DNA from: Chitinophagaceae bacterium
GTDB taxonomy: Bacteria; Bacteroidota; Bacteroidia; Chitinophagales; Chitinophagaceae
DNA length: 41,670 nt
Direction of reading: 5' to 3'
NCBI GenBank assembly: GCA_025449935.1
Contig: JANWIJ010000108.1
Span: 1 to 41,670, forward strand
A model generated the notes under the pieces. That model did no database searches and was not told the DNA's origin. It saw nothing but the letters and a program-made list of their open reading frames with translations. The position numbers and the translations under genes are program-made. Of this stretch, positions 17,498 through 25,963 are shown piece by piece (the first letter of the stretch is position 1; each line of letters opens with the position of its first letter).

Positions 17498-18547
17498 TTA
17501 TTGTATCCGCACCCTGGGGTCCACCACCCCATAGAGGATATCAGCCAGGATATTAATAAGTATAAAAAAGCTGGCAGCTACCAGTACCGAACCCATTAAT
17601 ACCGGGTAATCCAGTTTCTCCAGTGCATCCACTGTTACTTTGCCGATTCCCTGCCAGTTAAAAATATATTCCACAAAAAAGGCTCCGGCCAATAACTCGG
17701 CAAACCACCCGGTAATGGCCGTGATCACCGGGTTCAGGGCATTCCGCAACCCATGTTTCCAGACAACAGTTCGTTTACTCAAACCCTTTGCATAAGCGGT
17801 ACGGATATAATCCTGGTCAAGGACATCGAGCATGGCGCTACGGGTCAGTTGGGTGATAATGGCCAGTGGACGAATACCCAGGGTGATTGCAGGAAGGATG
17901 AGGTTTTGCAGCGATAATCGTTTTTGACCTGTTTCATCATCAATATTCAGCCAGCTCCCCGCAATATTCAACCCCGTCCAGTCACTGAGCAAAAATCCAA
18001 AAATGTACATCATGATTATACCCATAAAAAAAGACGGGGCAGAGATACCCACTATACTGGAAAAAATCGCGGAAGTATCCACCCAGGTATTTTGTTTTAC
18101 GGCTGCCAGCACGCCCAGCGGAATGCCAATCAAAACCGCAATGAACATGGCAGCGAATGCCAGCATCAGCGTGCCCGGTAAAGCCTGCATGAGTATACTC
18201 CACACTTCTCTTTTACTTTGGTAAGATTTGCGGAGATAAGGAACTTTAAGCCCAAATTTATTTTCACTCCCAACAAAAATTCCTTTCAGCTTCTTTTTTT
18301 CAATGTCTTCCCGGCTGTGGAAGCAAACTGGTGAAACGTCGTTCAGGTAAAAAACAAACTGTTTCCATTTCGACTGATCCAGGTAAAGCTCTTTACGGAT
18401 ATTGGCCTGGGTAGCGGAATCACCTGTCTGTCCCATCACAAGCCGGGAAGGATCACCAAAACCCTGGAACAGGAAAAATACCAGCACCACTACTCCCACC
18501 AGGACCAGGAGGCCGTAAAATAATTTCCTGGTAACCAGTTTTATCAT
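17498..18547 (-). CDS. Peptide/nickel-type ABC transporter permease (OppB/DppB family)
   Basis: The protein has 349 residues with about six membrane helices: the first at 9-29, and the rest from about residue 115 on. The cytoplasmic coupling helix carries the EAA-like loop YAKGLSKRTVVWKHGLRNAL. The C-terminus GVVDPRVRIQ is typical of the family. The large periplasmic loop at about 55-110, with a Lys-rich segment, is longer than in E. coli OppB. The start ATG overlaps the stop of the BT_3928-type gene (ATGA at 18544-18547), so translation is coupled. No second permease, ATPase or binding protein lies next to it. These partners must be encoded elsewhere if it is functional. Confidence 0.93.
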   Translation of the reverse strand: MIKLVTRKLFYGLLVLVGVVVLVFFLFQGFGDPSRLVMGQTGDSATQANIRKELYLDQSKWKQFVFYLNDVSPVCFHSREDIEKKKLKGIFVGSENKFGLKVPYLRKSYQSKREVWSILMQALPGTLMLAFAAMFIAVLIGIPLGVLAAVKQNTWVDTSAIFSSIVGISAPSFFMGIIMMYIFGFLLSDWTGLNIAGSWLNIDDETGQKRLSLQNLILPAITLGIRPLAIITQLTRSAMLDVLDQDYIRTAYAKGLSKRTVVWKHGLRNALNPVITAITGWFAELLAGAFFVEYIFNWQGIGKVTVDALEKLDYPVLMGSVLVAASFFILINILADILYGVVDPRVRIQ

Positions 18548-19749
18548 GGCAGTTGGTTGCTGGTTGAGGGTTGCTGGTTAATGCTATCCGGCGAAACAAG
18601 TTGCGGAAGTTGCGGCGGCTCCTGTACTCCAAGCTCTTTCAGATGAGCGGTTACATTCTTCATTCTCCGGTAACTCCATTTATCTATTACCGTTCCTGCT
18701 TTTAGCAGATACAGGCAAGGGTTGGTTCTTGCCGCAGTAAGAATGGTCTTAAAATCACATTTGAAGATTTGAACACCGGCAAAAGCTGTACCGGCTACGT
18801 TGCTTACTGCATCATCCGGTTTGGCAGTAACCATGTACACCGGGATATTTTTTTTGCTGGCCTGCCGGTATATTTCCTCAAAATCCTTTTTCCATTTTGA
18901 AACGGGCACGGTAAAGTCTTCGCAGAACAGTATCACGGTATAGGGTTGCGCCAGCACTACCCCGGTTGAATCCAGGTTCGTGGGACCTGTCAAAATAAAT
19001 CCTTTTATGGGGGGCTCATTATTTTTTCCTTTTTTTACAATCCTGTCGTATCGGCGAACCAGTTTGTAGTCGGTGGCGTTGAAATCGGCCGGGAACTTAT
19101 CTGCGGTAAATTCAATTTGTTTCCCTCCCTTCTCATACACAAAAGTGATCACGGTACTGTCCGGCACTGCATCAGCAGGCATCTTCATCTTCTCAGTGAT
19201 ATTATTTCCTTTTTTAAAAGGGAGGCAATCAACCAACGGCAGGTAGGTCAGGGAATACCATTGAAAACCAAAACTAAAGACTGTAACAGCCAGCATAGCG
19301 AGGGTTGTGCTTTTTGCCGGGAAGACGGGTTTGATCTTATTCCTGTTATAAAAAAGAAATCCAATCAAAACGGTAAGTGCCACATCTTTCAGGAAGGAAG
19401 TTTTGGAACTGATGGGCAGGCAATCTCCAAAGCAGCCACAGTTAACAGGCTTGCCGGTGATATATGTGTAACCGGTAAGAAAAGTGAAGAAAACAATCAT
19501 CAACAATAACAGCCAGCTGAACAACCTTATTCTCCACCCCAGCAGCAACGCAAAGCCGGCAATGATTTCGAAGGCATTCATCAGCACCGACAGCAGCAGG
19601 GTCCATGAATTAAACTGGTGTATCCCCCATATCTCAAAATACTCCTGCATCTTATAGCTCAGGCCATGGGGGTCATTCGCCTTTACCAGGCCGGAAAAGA
19701 TGAATAGAATCCCCACGATTATCCTGGCTGGTGTAACGGCTATTTTCAT
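18544..19749 (-). CDS. BT_3928-type protein: DoxX/MauE-like membrane domain plus thioredoxin-like domain
   Basis: The protein has 401 residues. The N-terminal part (about 1-190) has five membrane helices and the DoxX-like opening IIVGILFIFSGLVKANDPHGL, with Cys residues in GKPVNCGCFGDCLP that recall the MauE/DoxX redox type. The C-terminal half (about 205-385) is soluble and looks like a thioredoxin-fold domain without a clear CxxC. This architecture is the BT_3928 family, found next to DUF1599 genes in many Bacteroidota. The last 15 residues are Gln/Ser/Pro-rich and encoded by a near-repeat (18555-18579). It may help maintain thiols in the envelope, but this is inferred. Confidence 0.85.
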   Translation of the reverse strand: MKIAVTPARIIVGILFIFSGLVKANDPHGLSYKMQEYFEIWGIHQFNSWTLLLSVLMNAFEIIAGFALLLGWRIRLFSWLLLLMIVFFTFLTGYTYITGKPVNCGCFGDCLPISSKTSFLKDVALTVLIGFLFYNRNKIKPVFPAKSTTLAMLAVTVFSFGFQWYSLTYLPLVDCLPFKKGNNITEKMKMPADAVPDSTVITFVYEKGGKQIEFTADKFPADFNATDYKLVRRYDRIVKKGKNNEPPIKGFILTGPTNLDSTGVVLAQPYTVILFCEDFTVPVSKWKKDFEEIYRQASKKNIPVYMVTAKPDDAVSNVAGTAFAGVQIFKCDFKTILTAARTNPCLYLLKAGTVIDKWSYRRMKNVTAHLKELGVQEPPQLPQLVSPDSINQQPSTSNQLP

Positions 19750-19750
19750 T

Positions 19751-20299
19751 TTACATCAGAATTAAAGCAAATACAGCGTAATTAATAATATCCAGGTAGT
19801 TGGCATCAATTCCTTCACTGATGATGGTTTTCCCATCATTGCTTAATATTTGGCGGATTCGCTGCAGTTTCATCAGGACCAGGTCTACGAAGCTTTCCTG
19901 GCTCATGCTGCGCCACGCCTCACCGTAATCATGATTCTTGTCCTGCATCAGGCTTTTGGCCAGCGCTACATATTTCCCGTAGAGCGCAGTTATATCTTCT
20001 GCATTCATTTCTTCAGGAGCTTCTTCGGGCAATTCCAGTTGAATGAGACCAATAACTGCGTAATTAATGATCCCTTTAAATTCCGCTGCGATGCCGTCTG
20101 AAATTTTTTGTTCTCCTTTTTCCTGGATGGTCCTTACCCGCTGTGCTTTAATAAATATCTGGTCCACGATGGATATGGCCCGCAATACCCTCCAGGCGGT
20201 GCCGTAATCTTTTGCTTTCTTTAGAAAAATCTCTTTACAGGATGAAATAACCTGGTCGTATTGTTTATCCGTGTCAGTCATAATAGTCATATCAGTCAT
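19751..20299 (-). CDS. DUF1599 protein with internal duplication
   Basis: The protein has 182 residues and is built from two copies of the same unit. The first is near 28-86 (KAKDYGTAWRVLRAISIVDQI ... INYAVIGLI), the second near 121-181 (KNHDYGEAWRSMSQESFVDLV ... INYAVFALI). In both, the conserved KxxDYGxAWR and INYAV motifs are seen. The family is also listed as nucleotide modification associated domain 1, with a presumed nucleotide-related role that has not been shown. It ends 1 base before the BT_3928-type gene, with which it is probably co-transcribed. Three in-frame ATGs occur in the first seven codons, so the exact start is uncertain. Confidence 0.9.
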   Translation of the reverse strand: MTDMTIMTDTDKQYDQVISSCKEIFLKKAKDYGTAWRVLRAISIVDQIFIKAQRVRTIQEKGEQKISDGIAAEFKGIINYAVIGLIQLELPEEAPEEMNAEDITALYGKYVALAKSLMQDKNHDYGEAWRSMSQESFVDLVLMKLQRIRQILSNDGKTIISEGIDANYLDIINYAVFALILM

Positions 20300-20315
20300 A
20301 AGTCTTTCCAGCTGT

Positions 20316-20323
20316 CAAAAGTA
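20316..20323 (-). promoter_or_regulatory. Candidate -7 box for the DUF1599 operon
   Basis: On the minus strand this reads TACTTTTG, a full match to TAnnTTTG, 17 bases upstream of the first ATG. A proper -33 box is not visible. Confidence 0.4.
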
Positions 20324-20402
20324 ATATGCAGGTGACATATTTGACTTACCTGACAAACTGAGTTCTCTTATCTTTAGCTTCAAAAATAACGAACAAAGAC
20401 TA

Positions 20403-21233
20403 ATGTTTACGCTCAATTGTAACGGGAGATTGCTGGTAATAGATAAACCGGTCATTATGGGTATCATTAATACTACGCCCGATTCTTTTTACAACAATAG
20501 CCGGTTCAGCGGAACATCCCTTGTTTTGAAACAGGCCGAACAAATGCTCAGCGAAGGAGCCACTATTCTTGATATTGGCGGGCAAAGTACGAGACCCGGA
20601 AGTGAAAGAATCAGCGCGGAGGAAGAATTGAGCAGGGTCACCGGCCCCATCGCTGCCCTGCATAAAACTTTCCCGGGAGCATTTATATCCATTGATACAT
20701 ATTATTCAAAAGTGGCACAGGAAGCCGTGGCCGCCGGGGCTTCCCTGGTTAATGATATAAGTGCAGGAAGTATGGACCCTGACATGATCGGCACCGCGGC
20801 AGCACTGCAGGTTCCATATGTATTAATGCATATGCAGGGCACCCCGGCCACCATGCAGCAGGAACCTGCCTATCAAAATGTAACTGGTGAAATCCTTGAT
20901 TTCTTTATCCGTGAAAAGTCCAGGCTGAATAAAGCGGGTATTAATGATATTATCATTGATCCGGGTTTCGGGTTTGGAAAAACAATCCCCCATAATTTTC
21001 AATTATTGCGGCACCTCGCCGTCTTTAAGATGTTGCAGGCTCCCCTGTTAATCGGGGTTTCACGGAAATCGACCATTTATAAAACACTTGGCATCACGGT
21101 AGAAGAAGCCTTAAATGGTACTACGGTGCTTAACACCATCGGGTTAATGCACGGGGCCTCTATACTGCGGGTGCATGATGTAAAAGAAGCAGCCGAAGCA
21201 GTTCAGCTGTTCAGCGACTGCATGGGTACATAA
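20403..21233 (+). CDS. folP: Dihydropteroate synthase
   Basis: This enzyme joins 4-aminobenzoate to 6-hydroxymethyl-dihydropterin pyrophosphate in folate synthesis and is the target of sulfonamides. The 276 residues show all main motifs: VIMGIINTTPDSFYNNSRF (diphosphate loop), ILDIGGQSTRPGSERISAEEE, ISIDTYYSKVA, LVNDISAG, VLMHMQGTP, IIDPGFGFGKT and LIGVSRKSTI. The TIM barrel is complete. It is divergent from the DUF1599 gene, with 103 bases between the two starts; the same arrangement is common in Bacteroidota. A hairpin terminator follows at 21238. Confidence 0.98.
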   Translation: MFTLNCNGRLLVIDKPVIMGIINTTPDSFYNNSRFSGTSLVLKQAEQMLSEGATILDIGGQSTRPGSERISAEEELSRVTGPIAALHKTFPGAFISIDTYYSKVAQEAVAAGASLVNDISAGSMDPDMIGTAAALQVPYVLMHMQGTPATMQQEPAYQNVTGEILDFFIREKSRLNKAGINDIIIDPGFGFGKTIPHNFQLLRHLAVFKMLQAPLLIGVSRKSTIYKTLGITVEEALNGTTVLNTIGLMHGASILRVHDVKEAAEAVQLFSDCMGT

Positions 21234-21237
21234 GTTT

Positions 21238-21262
21238 AAAGCCCAGCCGGGGCTGAGCTTTT
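21238..21262 (+). terminator. Terminator after folP
   Basis: AAAGCCCAGCC (21238-21248) pairs with GGCTGAGCTTT (21251-21261) with one mismatch and a tight turn. The second arm runs into a short T tract. It starts 5 bases after the folP stop. Confidence 0.55.
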
Positions 21263-21433
21263 CACGATGCCATTCCATCATTTAGAAAATGAGATGCTTT
21301 CTCTTCAGCAGGTACAAATTATTTATGGACAAGGTAAAAAGTACGGGGCTTGTTTAAGTTTCCGGGCACACTCTTTCAGTTGGTTCGGAAGGTTTGATAT
21401 GGATCATGGACTAAAAACGGGACCTCTCAAAAA

Positions 21434-21460
21434 TACCTGCCCCATCATCAGGGGCAGGTA
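21434..21460. terminator. Inverted repeat ending the FKBP-type gene
   Basis: Perfect 10-base arms TACCTGCCCC (21434-21443) and GGGGCAGGTA (21451-21460) with a 7-base loop lie 30 bases beyond the FKBP gene's stop. No T run follows on the minus strand, so it may be a processing or barrier stem. Apart from this and the folP terminator, the 256-base gap 21234-21489 holds no gene that I can support. Confidence 0.45.
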
Positions 21461-21489
21461 CAAAGTTGCAATATTATTGAATACGATCT

Positions 21490-22404
21490 TTATTTTTTTA
21501 CCGGCGGCATGTTCCCCATTTGCGGGCTGACCGGGGCCTGGTCTTTTACATCAACGATTTCAATATCAAACACCAGGTTTTCATAAGGTTTTATCAGGGG
21601 GGAACTCGGGTTAGGGCCATAGGCCAGTGAAGAGGGAATATATACTTTTGCCGACCCACCCTTATTCAAAAACATAACAGCCTCATCAAAACCTTTGATC
21701 ATTTCAGCTGCTCCCGCTGTAAAACCATAGGGCTCCGGGTGATGGAAACTGGTGTCTGTGTTGCTGTCAAACCGTTTACCGGAGAAGCTGGTTCCTGTAT
21801 AATTTACGAGAACATATTTACCGGAATCAACGGCGTTGCCTGTACCGGGATTAATAACCTGGATATAGGCACCCGAAGGAGTTTTTTGGGTGTTAATCTT
21901 TTTTTCAGCGAGGTACTGGGCCAGGGAAACAATCTCATTTTCCTGCCATTTCTTTTTTTCCATCGCTTCGTCACTGGTGGCATCAACAGCTGTTTTGAAA
22001 ACGCCCAGAATTTTGACGTAAGTCGTAATCCTGTCGCCACGTTTAAAGGGTTCCCGGATATTCTGCGGGTTTCTTTTAATGAAAGTATCCATCATCTGGA
22101 CCGCGACAACGCTGTCGCCAACATGCAATTTTGTCCATATTTCAGACAGGTCGTATGGCATGGTCGTTTCACTTACCGGGGTATAAAAAGGAGGCTTACC
22201 CACGTTGGAAAAATAAACACTGTCGTTTATTTTTTGCGTAAAACTGATCTTAATTATACTCTTTGCAGAAATTTGCTGTGTATCGCTGCCTTTATACAGC
22301 TGGTACGGCATGCCTCCCGGAGTTTTGCGGTAGGTAGCTTTGTTACAACCGGCTGCCAGGGCTCCTGCAACCAGGATAATACATAGTTTTTTAACTGATC
22401 TCAT
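21490..22404 (-). CDS. FKBP-type peptidyl-prolyl isomerase lipoprotein
   Basis: The protein has 304 residues. The signal peptide ends in a lipobox at Cys20 (ALAAGC), so it should be lipid-anchored in the envelope. The first 170 residues are a helical, FkpA/Mip-like leader region. The FKBP domain covers about 185-290: VLVNYTGTSFSGKRFDSN, AAEMIKGFDEAVMFLNKGGSAKVYIPSSLAYGP and LVFDIEIVDV. It should catalyse proline cis-trans isomerization during folding of exported proteins. The gene starts 11 bases after the DHH phosphoesterase gene ends and probably shares its transcript. Confidence 0.93.
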   Translation of the reverse strand: MRSVKKLCIILVAGALAAGCNKATYRKTPGGMPYQLYKGSDTQQISAKSIIKISFTQKINDSVYFSNVGKPPFYTPVSETTMPYDLSEIWTKLHVGDSVVAVQMMDTFIKRNPQNIREPFKRGDRITTYVKILGVFKTAVDATSDEAMEKKKWQENEIVSLAQYLAEKKINTQKTPSGAYIQVINPGTGNAVDSGKYVLVNYTGTSFSGKRFDSNTDTSFHHPEPYGFTAGAAEMIKGFDEAVMFLNKGGSAKVYIPSSLAYGPNPSSPLIKPYENLVFDIEIVDVKDQAPVSPQMGNMPPVKK

Positions 22405-22415
22405 ACTTCGAATTG

Positions 22416-23423
22416 TTATTGTAATAAATGTTCGTTTTCTTTAATTGCTGCTTTAAACCGTTGAACTGTTTTTTCCAGGCTCTCGGTGCTCCGACCTCCT
22501 GCTGCGTTGAAATGGCCGCCTCCTTCAAAGTATTTCCGGGCAAATGTATTACAGTCAAATCCACCTTTGCTTCTGAAACTCCATTTTCTTTCTTCATCCC
22601 TGTCAATCACCAGCGCCACCAGTTTGATACCCTGGATGGATTGTGGGAAATTGACGAGTCCTTCCGTATCACCAGTTTTAATGTGGTATTTCAGCAGGTC
22701 ACCTTTAGGAACGGCAATCAGCGCCGTATTGTATTCATAAAAAACTTCCATGCGGTGAAGGAGCGCATGACCCACAAACCGGAGACGGTTCTCTAAAAAA
22801 TTATCATATAATTGTTCATGCACCACCCCGTGTTCCAGCCCTCTCGATTTCAGGTCCGCCACCAGTTTATGCACGCCGGCATGGGCGGATGAAAAACGGA
22901 AGGAACCGGTGTCACCCACTACGCCCGCATAAATACATTCGCCAACTTTTTCATTGATCTTATCAGCATGGCCGGAATCCACGATGAAATCATAGACCAT
23001 TTCGCAGGTAGAACTTTTGGAAGTGTCACTCACGCCGTAATCAAAGGAAGGTTCATCCGGTTCCTGGTGATGGTCAATCAGTATCTTGGTACAGGTTAAG
23101 CGCTGAAGTTTTTCCGTAAGTGTTTTTGTACGGTGGAAAATATTGAAATCAAGGCAAAAAAGCCATTCTGCACTTTCCAGGATTAATTCTGCTTTCTGTT
23201 TGTCCTGTTCATAATCCATCACTTCTTTTACGCCCGGCATCCAGTTCACCCAGCCCGCCCAGTTGGTTGGGGAGATCACCGTAACGGAATGGCCCAACTG
23301 TTCCAGGAAATGCCGCATGGCCAGCGATGAACCCATGGCGTCCGCATCGGGTTTCTGGTGGGTTGTAATGACCACTTTCCGTGGTTGTGACAATAACGTA
23401 AATATTTCCTGTATGGGTTTCAT
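22416..23423 (-). CDS. DHH/DHHA1 phosphoesterase (NrnA-like oligoribonuclease / pAp phosphatase)
   Basis: The protein has 335 residues from the ATG at 23423. The frame extends to 23447, but the second Met fits the family N-terminus. The manganese-binding motifs are clear: TTHQKPDADAMGSSLA (about 23-38), the DHH box ILIDHHQEPDEPSFD, and near the C-terminus the DHHA1 box GGGHFNAAGGRS. NrnA enzymes degrade 2-5-base RNA oligomers and dephosphorylate 3'-phosphoadenosine 5'-phosphate. No RNA-processing neighbour is present; the downstream gene is an FKBP-type lipoprotein. A near -7 match (TACCTTCG on the minus strand, 23433-23440) lies 9 bases upstream. Confidence 0.93.
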   Translation of the reverse strand: MKPIQEIFTLLSQPRKVVITTHQKPDADAMGSSLAMRHFLEQLGHSVTVISPTNWAGWVNWMPGVKEVMDYEQDKQKAELILESAEWLFCLDFNIFHRTKTLTEKLQRLTCTKILIDHHQEPDEPSFDYGVSDTSKSSTCEMVYDFIVDSGHADKINEKVGECIYAGVVGDTGSFRFSSAHAGVHKLVADLKSRGLEHGVVHEQLYDNFLENRLRFVGHALLHRMEVFYEYNTALIAVPKGDLLKYHIKTGDTEGLVNFPQSIQGIKLVALVIDRDEERKWSFRSKGGFDCNTFARKYFEGGGHFNAAGGRSTESLEKTVQRFKAAIKENEHLLQ

Positions 23424-23522
23424 AAAACGGCTGCGAAGGTAGGGCAAATGCGCTGATGTGCCAATTAGGGAACACTATGGGGGCAGGTTATATAAAATTC
23501 AGGACGATTATCACATTATCAA

Positions 23523-23554
23523 ATTGGCTGATTAACGAATTGAGCTTACCTTTG
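23523..23554 (+). promoter_or_regulatory. Promoter of ndk
   Basis: A perfect -7 box TACCTTTG lies at 23547-23554, with ATTG at 23523-23526, 20 bases upstream, as a near match to the -33 TTTG. Transcription would start about 20 bases before the ndk ATG. Confidence 0.55.
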
Positions 23555-23577
23555 CGGCCGAAAAAACAAACGCAATC

Positions 23578-23994
23578 ATGAGCAATAGAACATTCACGAT
23601 GATCAAACCGGATGCTTTCAAGAACGGGCATGCGGGTGCTATACTTGACCGGATCCTGCAGGAAGGCTACAATATCCGTGCATTGAAAATGACAAAACTT
23701 ACCCCAGAAAAGGCTTCCGAATTTTATGCCATTCACCGGGAAAGGCCTTTTTTTAAAGACCTGGTTAGTTTTATGTGCGAAGGGCCGATTATCGCCGCGA
23801 TCCTTGAAAAAGAAAATGCAGTAGATGATTTTCGCAAATTGATCGGCGCCACCGATCCCGCGAAAGCCGAAGAGGGTACAATCCGTAAATTATATGCAGC
23901 TTCGGTAGGTGAAAATGCCATTCACGGCAGCGACAGCGATGAGAATGCGAAAATAGAGGGAGACTTTATGTTCTCGGTGCTGGAACAGTTTTAA
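23578..23994 (+). CDS. ndk: Nucleoside diphosphate kinase
   Basis: This kinase transfers the gamma phosphate between nucleoside triphosphates and diphosphates and balances NTP pools. The 138 residues are full length. Motifs: [59 protein letters not shown] and the active-site histidine in [13 protein letters not shown]. It is a single gene with its own promoter and terminator. It faces divergently from the DHH phosphoesterase gene. Confidence 0.98.
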   Translation: MSNRTFTMIKPDAFKNGHAGAILDRILQEGYNIRALKMTKLTPEKASEFYAIHRERPFFKDLVSFMCEGPIIAAILEKENAVDDFRKLIGATDPAKAEEGTIRKLYAASVGENAIHGSDSDENAKIEGDFMFSVLEQF

Positions 23995-24017
23995 TTAATC
24001 TGGTTTCAAAAATAAAG

Positions 24018-24041
24018 AGAGTCCCGGAGAACCGGGACTCT
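24018..24041. terminator. Bidirectional terminator between ndk and the duplicated-domain gene
   Basis: Arms AGAGTCCCGG (24018-24027) and CCGGGACTCT (24032-24041) with an AGAA loop form a perfect 10-base stem between two convergent genes. T-rich sequence follows on the plus strand. Confidence 0.7.
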
Positions 24042-24071
24042 TCTTATTTACACATCTCTCAAGGGAAAAAA

Positions 24072-25040
24072 TCAGCGGGCGGCCGGTTTTGAATATTCAA
24101 AATCATACCAGCCGAATTTGGCGATTACATCTCCTTCTTTATGGATCAGGAGAGTTTCAAAAGAGAGTTTATAATCGCCGGTCTCCAGGTCAAATTCATC
24201 ATAGGGCATAAAGACCTGCAGGTCGTCGTAGTAAGCAGTATCATAACCCGGGTAGATGCCTCTGTACACGGCGACATTTCCCCCACTGCTGTAATATTTT
24301 TGATTTTTGTCTTTTAACGACATTCCTGTCCCATCATTGTAATCAAAGAAACTCGCCACATAGGCTTCTACATCTTTCATACCATACGTCACAAACTTAA
24401 AATGGATGATCATGCCCTTGATACCATTTTCATTGGTGATATTATGTTCCACCCATAATTTTTCGAAAGTGGCCCGGGGGCCTGTTGTTTTCAGGGGTAT
24501 TTTTTTGGCACTGGCGTCTTTCAGGAGAGTAGCACCCCGGTTTCCAGCTCCCCTGCCCTCGTCATTTTTCGTAAAGGTAAAATCTTCATAACCCAGGAAA
24601 CCAACTGCGCCTGTTTTCGGGGGTTGGTACATCACATAAATATTCATAGATAGATCGTGCGTCCCGGCTTCCACGTCCAGTTCTTTGTAGGGCATAAAAA
24701 TCTGCACATCTGTAAATACCGAAGTAGGATAAGAGGAGGTAAAATCTTTTCCCACCGAGACGGTGCCATTGGGTGATTTGTAGCGGCCATTGTTGTCTTT
24801 CAGCCATACCTGTTCTTTGCCATCGAAATAGGAAAAATAAATGGTTAATTGCGCGGGAATGCTTTCAATGTTATAGGTAGTAAAATCAACATGTACTTTC
24901 ATTCCGTATTGACCGTTCTCTGTTATGTCATACTCTACCCATACTTTCTGGAGGATGACATCCGGTTCTGCGAAGCGGCCTGCATGGCTGCTGAGTATGA
25001 TGACAAAAACCAGCGAAAAAAGACAAATGACCTTTTTCAT
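24072..25040 (-). CDS. Secreted protein with two copies of an uncharacterised beta domain
   Basis: The protein has 322 residues. Residues 1-20 are a signal peptide. Two related domains of about 125 residues follow (about 29-155 and 193-316). Shared features in order: K[VL]WVE.[DN]IT.NG..GM..H..F.TY, then F.Y.DG, LKD.N..Y.S..G.V.V, DVQIFMPY/DLQVFMPY, LDVEAGTHDLS/FDLETGDYKLS and a closing G.YEDF or FGWYDFEY. I recall similar units at the C-terminus of some caspase-like and TPR proteins, but only vaguely. No catalytic residues are evident; a carbohydrate- or protein-binding role is possible but unproven. Convergent with ndk. Confidence 0.75.
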   Translation of the reverse strand: MKKVICLFSLVFVIILSSHAGRFAEPDVILQKVWVEYDITENGQYGMKVHVDFTTYNIESIPAQLTIYFSYFDGKEQVWLKDNNGRYKSPNGTVSVGKDFTSSYPTSVFTDVQIFMPYKELDVEAGTHDLSMNIYVMYQPPKTGAVGFLGYEDFTFTKNDEGRGAGNRGATLLKDASAKKIPLKTTGPRATFEKLWVEHNITNENGIKGMIIHFKFVTYGMKDVEAYVASFFDYNDGTGMSLKDKNQKYYSSGGNVAVYRGIYPGYDTAYYDDLQVFMPYDEFDLETGDYKLSFETLLIHKEGDVIAKFGWYDFEYSKPAAR

Positions 25041-25260
25041 GTTAAACCGTTTAGGGTGTTAATAATGCTGTTTGGTCCTGTTTGCGTCTCCGGGGTCATG
25101 GAGCAGTTTTCTGTAGATGGCGGAAGAGGAATTGTGCAAAACAGGACAAAGGAAATGATCCGTGGAGCAGTAAAAAATACTCAATCTTTAGTAGGAGAAT
25201 GCCTTTTGGCCATGCCGCAGGCCCGCGGCAGGTAAAGCGGGTAACAGGGAGGCCAATAAT

Positions 25261-25743
25261 TTAATCGGCATACTGCACTAAGGAAGACTTAAAGGCTAAA
25301 TATTGCGTTTTGTATTTATTAAAGGCAGACTGTTGCTTATATTTTATACCAATAACCCAGCCTGTATTTGCCAGGCTGTCTCTTTTTTCCTGGTAGGTTC
25401 TTGTGTAGCTGCCATCCTTTGCTGCAATCGTCCACCATTTCAGGAGCTGGTGGCCCGAAGTTTGAGTTTTAGTACTTGTCATTTTCTCTGTGCTTTTCAA
25501 CAATATATCACTTGCATCCCCACTCCATTGCGGGGAGAAAACATAGAACTCGACGAGTTTATCCGGGGATTCAAAAAAAGCACTTTCATAACCGTTAACC
25601 GCTGATGCAGCTTTTAGTGAAGGTTTTGCTGTGAAGGACGCCGGGTATTTCACTTCAAACCACGCCCCTTTGAAGGAAATAGTTTGCCCGGATGATGCGG
25701 TTGCAAAACACATAATCAATATGAATAAGAATGGCTTTCTCAT
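25261..25743 (-). CDS. Small secreted protein of unknown function
   Basis: The protein has 160 residues with a signal peptide (1-19, ending SSG). The mature part alternates strands and helices: FKGAWFEVKYPASFTAKPSL, ESAFFESPDKLVEFYVFSPQWSG, a central KSTEKMTS segment, then GWVIGIKYKQQSAFNKYKTQYLAFKSSLVQYAD. It looks like the small periplasmic PsbP/DUF-type fold seen in many hypothetical proteins, but I do not recognise the family. Both flanking gaps (25041-25260 and 25744-25963) hold no gene that I can support. Confidence 0.7.
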   Translation of the reverse strand: MRKPFLFILIMCFATASSGQTISFKGAWFEVKYPASFTAKPSLKAASAVNGYESAFFESPDKLVEFYVFSPQWSGDASDILLKSTEKMTSTKTQTSGHQLLKWWTIAAKDGSYTRTYQEKRDSLANTGWVIGIKYKQQSAFNKYKTQYLAFKSSLVQYAD

Positions 25744-25963
25744 CGTGTAATTTTTAGAATGAATTAACTCTATGATTGCATCCGACGTTAGGGCTTTTTG
25801 TTGGGCCGGGTTTTGGGTAAATCGTCAGGGCTGAATTGAGTCCGGCTAAGGATACAACAGCGGAAAATATACCTGCATGGCTGATCCTAACCGCCAACAC
25901 ATAAATATAATTCACGCGGGGATAATTCCGCTGATTCAGCGTAGATGGCTGTCACAGCAATTT

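Noticed and set aside
21267-21530. 87-codon plus-strand frame after folP
   Set aside because: It overlaps the 21434-21460 inverted repeat and the end of the FKBP gene; atypical composition and no promoter.
21739-22386. 215-codon plus-strand frame opposite the FKBP-type gene
   Set aside because: The minus strand encodes a clear lipoprotein and FKBP domain; the plus frame has no recognisable feature.
24849-25235. 128-codon plus-strand frame opposite the duplicated-domain gene and into the gap
   Set aside because: Most lies opposite a signal-peptide-bearing gene, and the remainder has no coding features.
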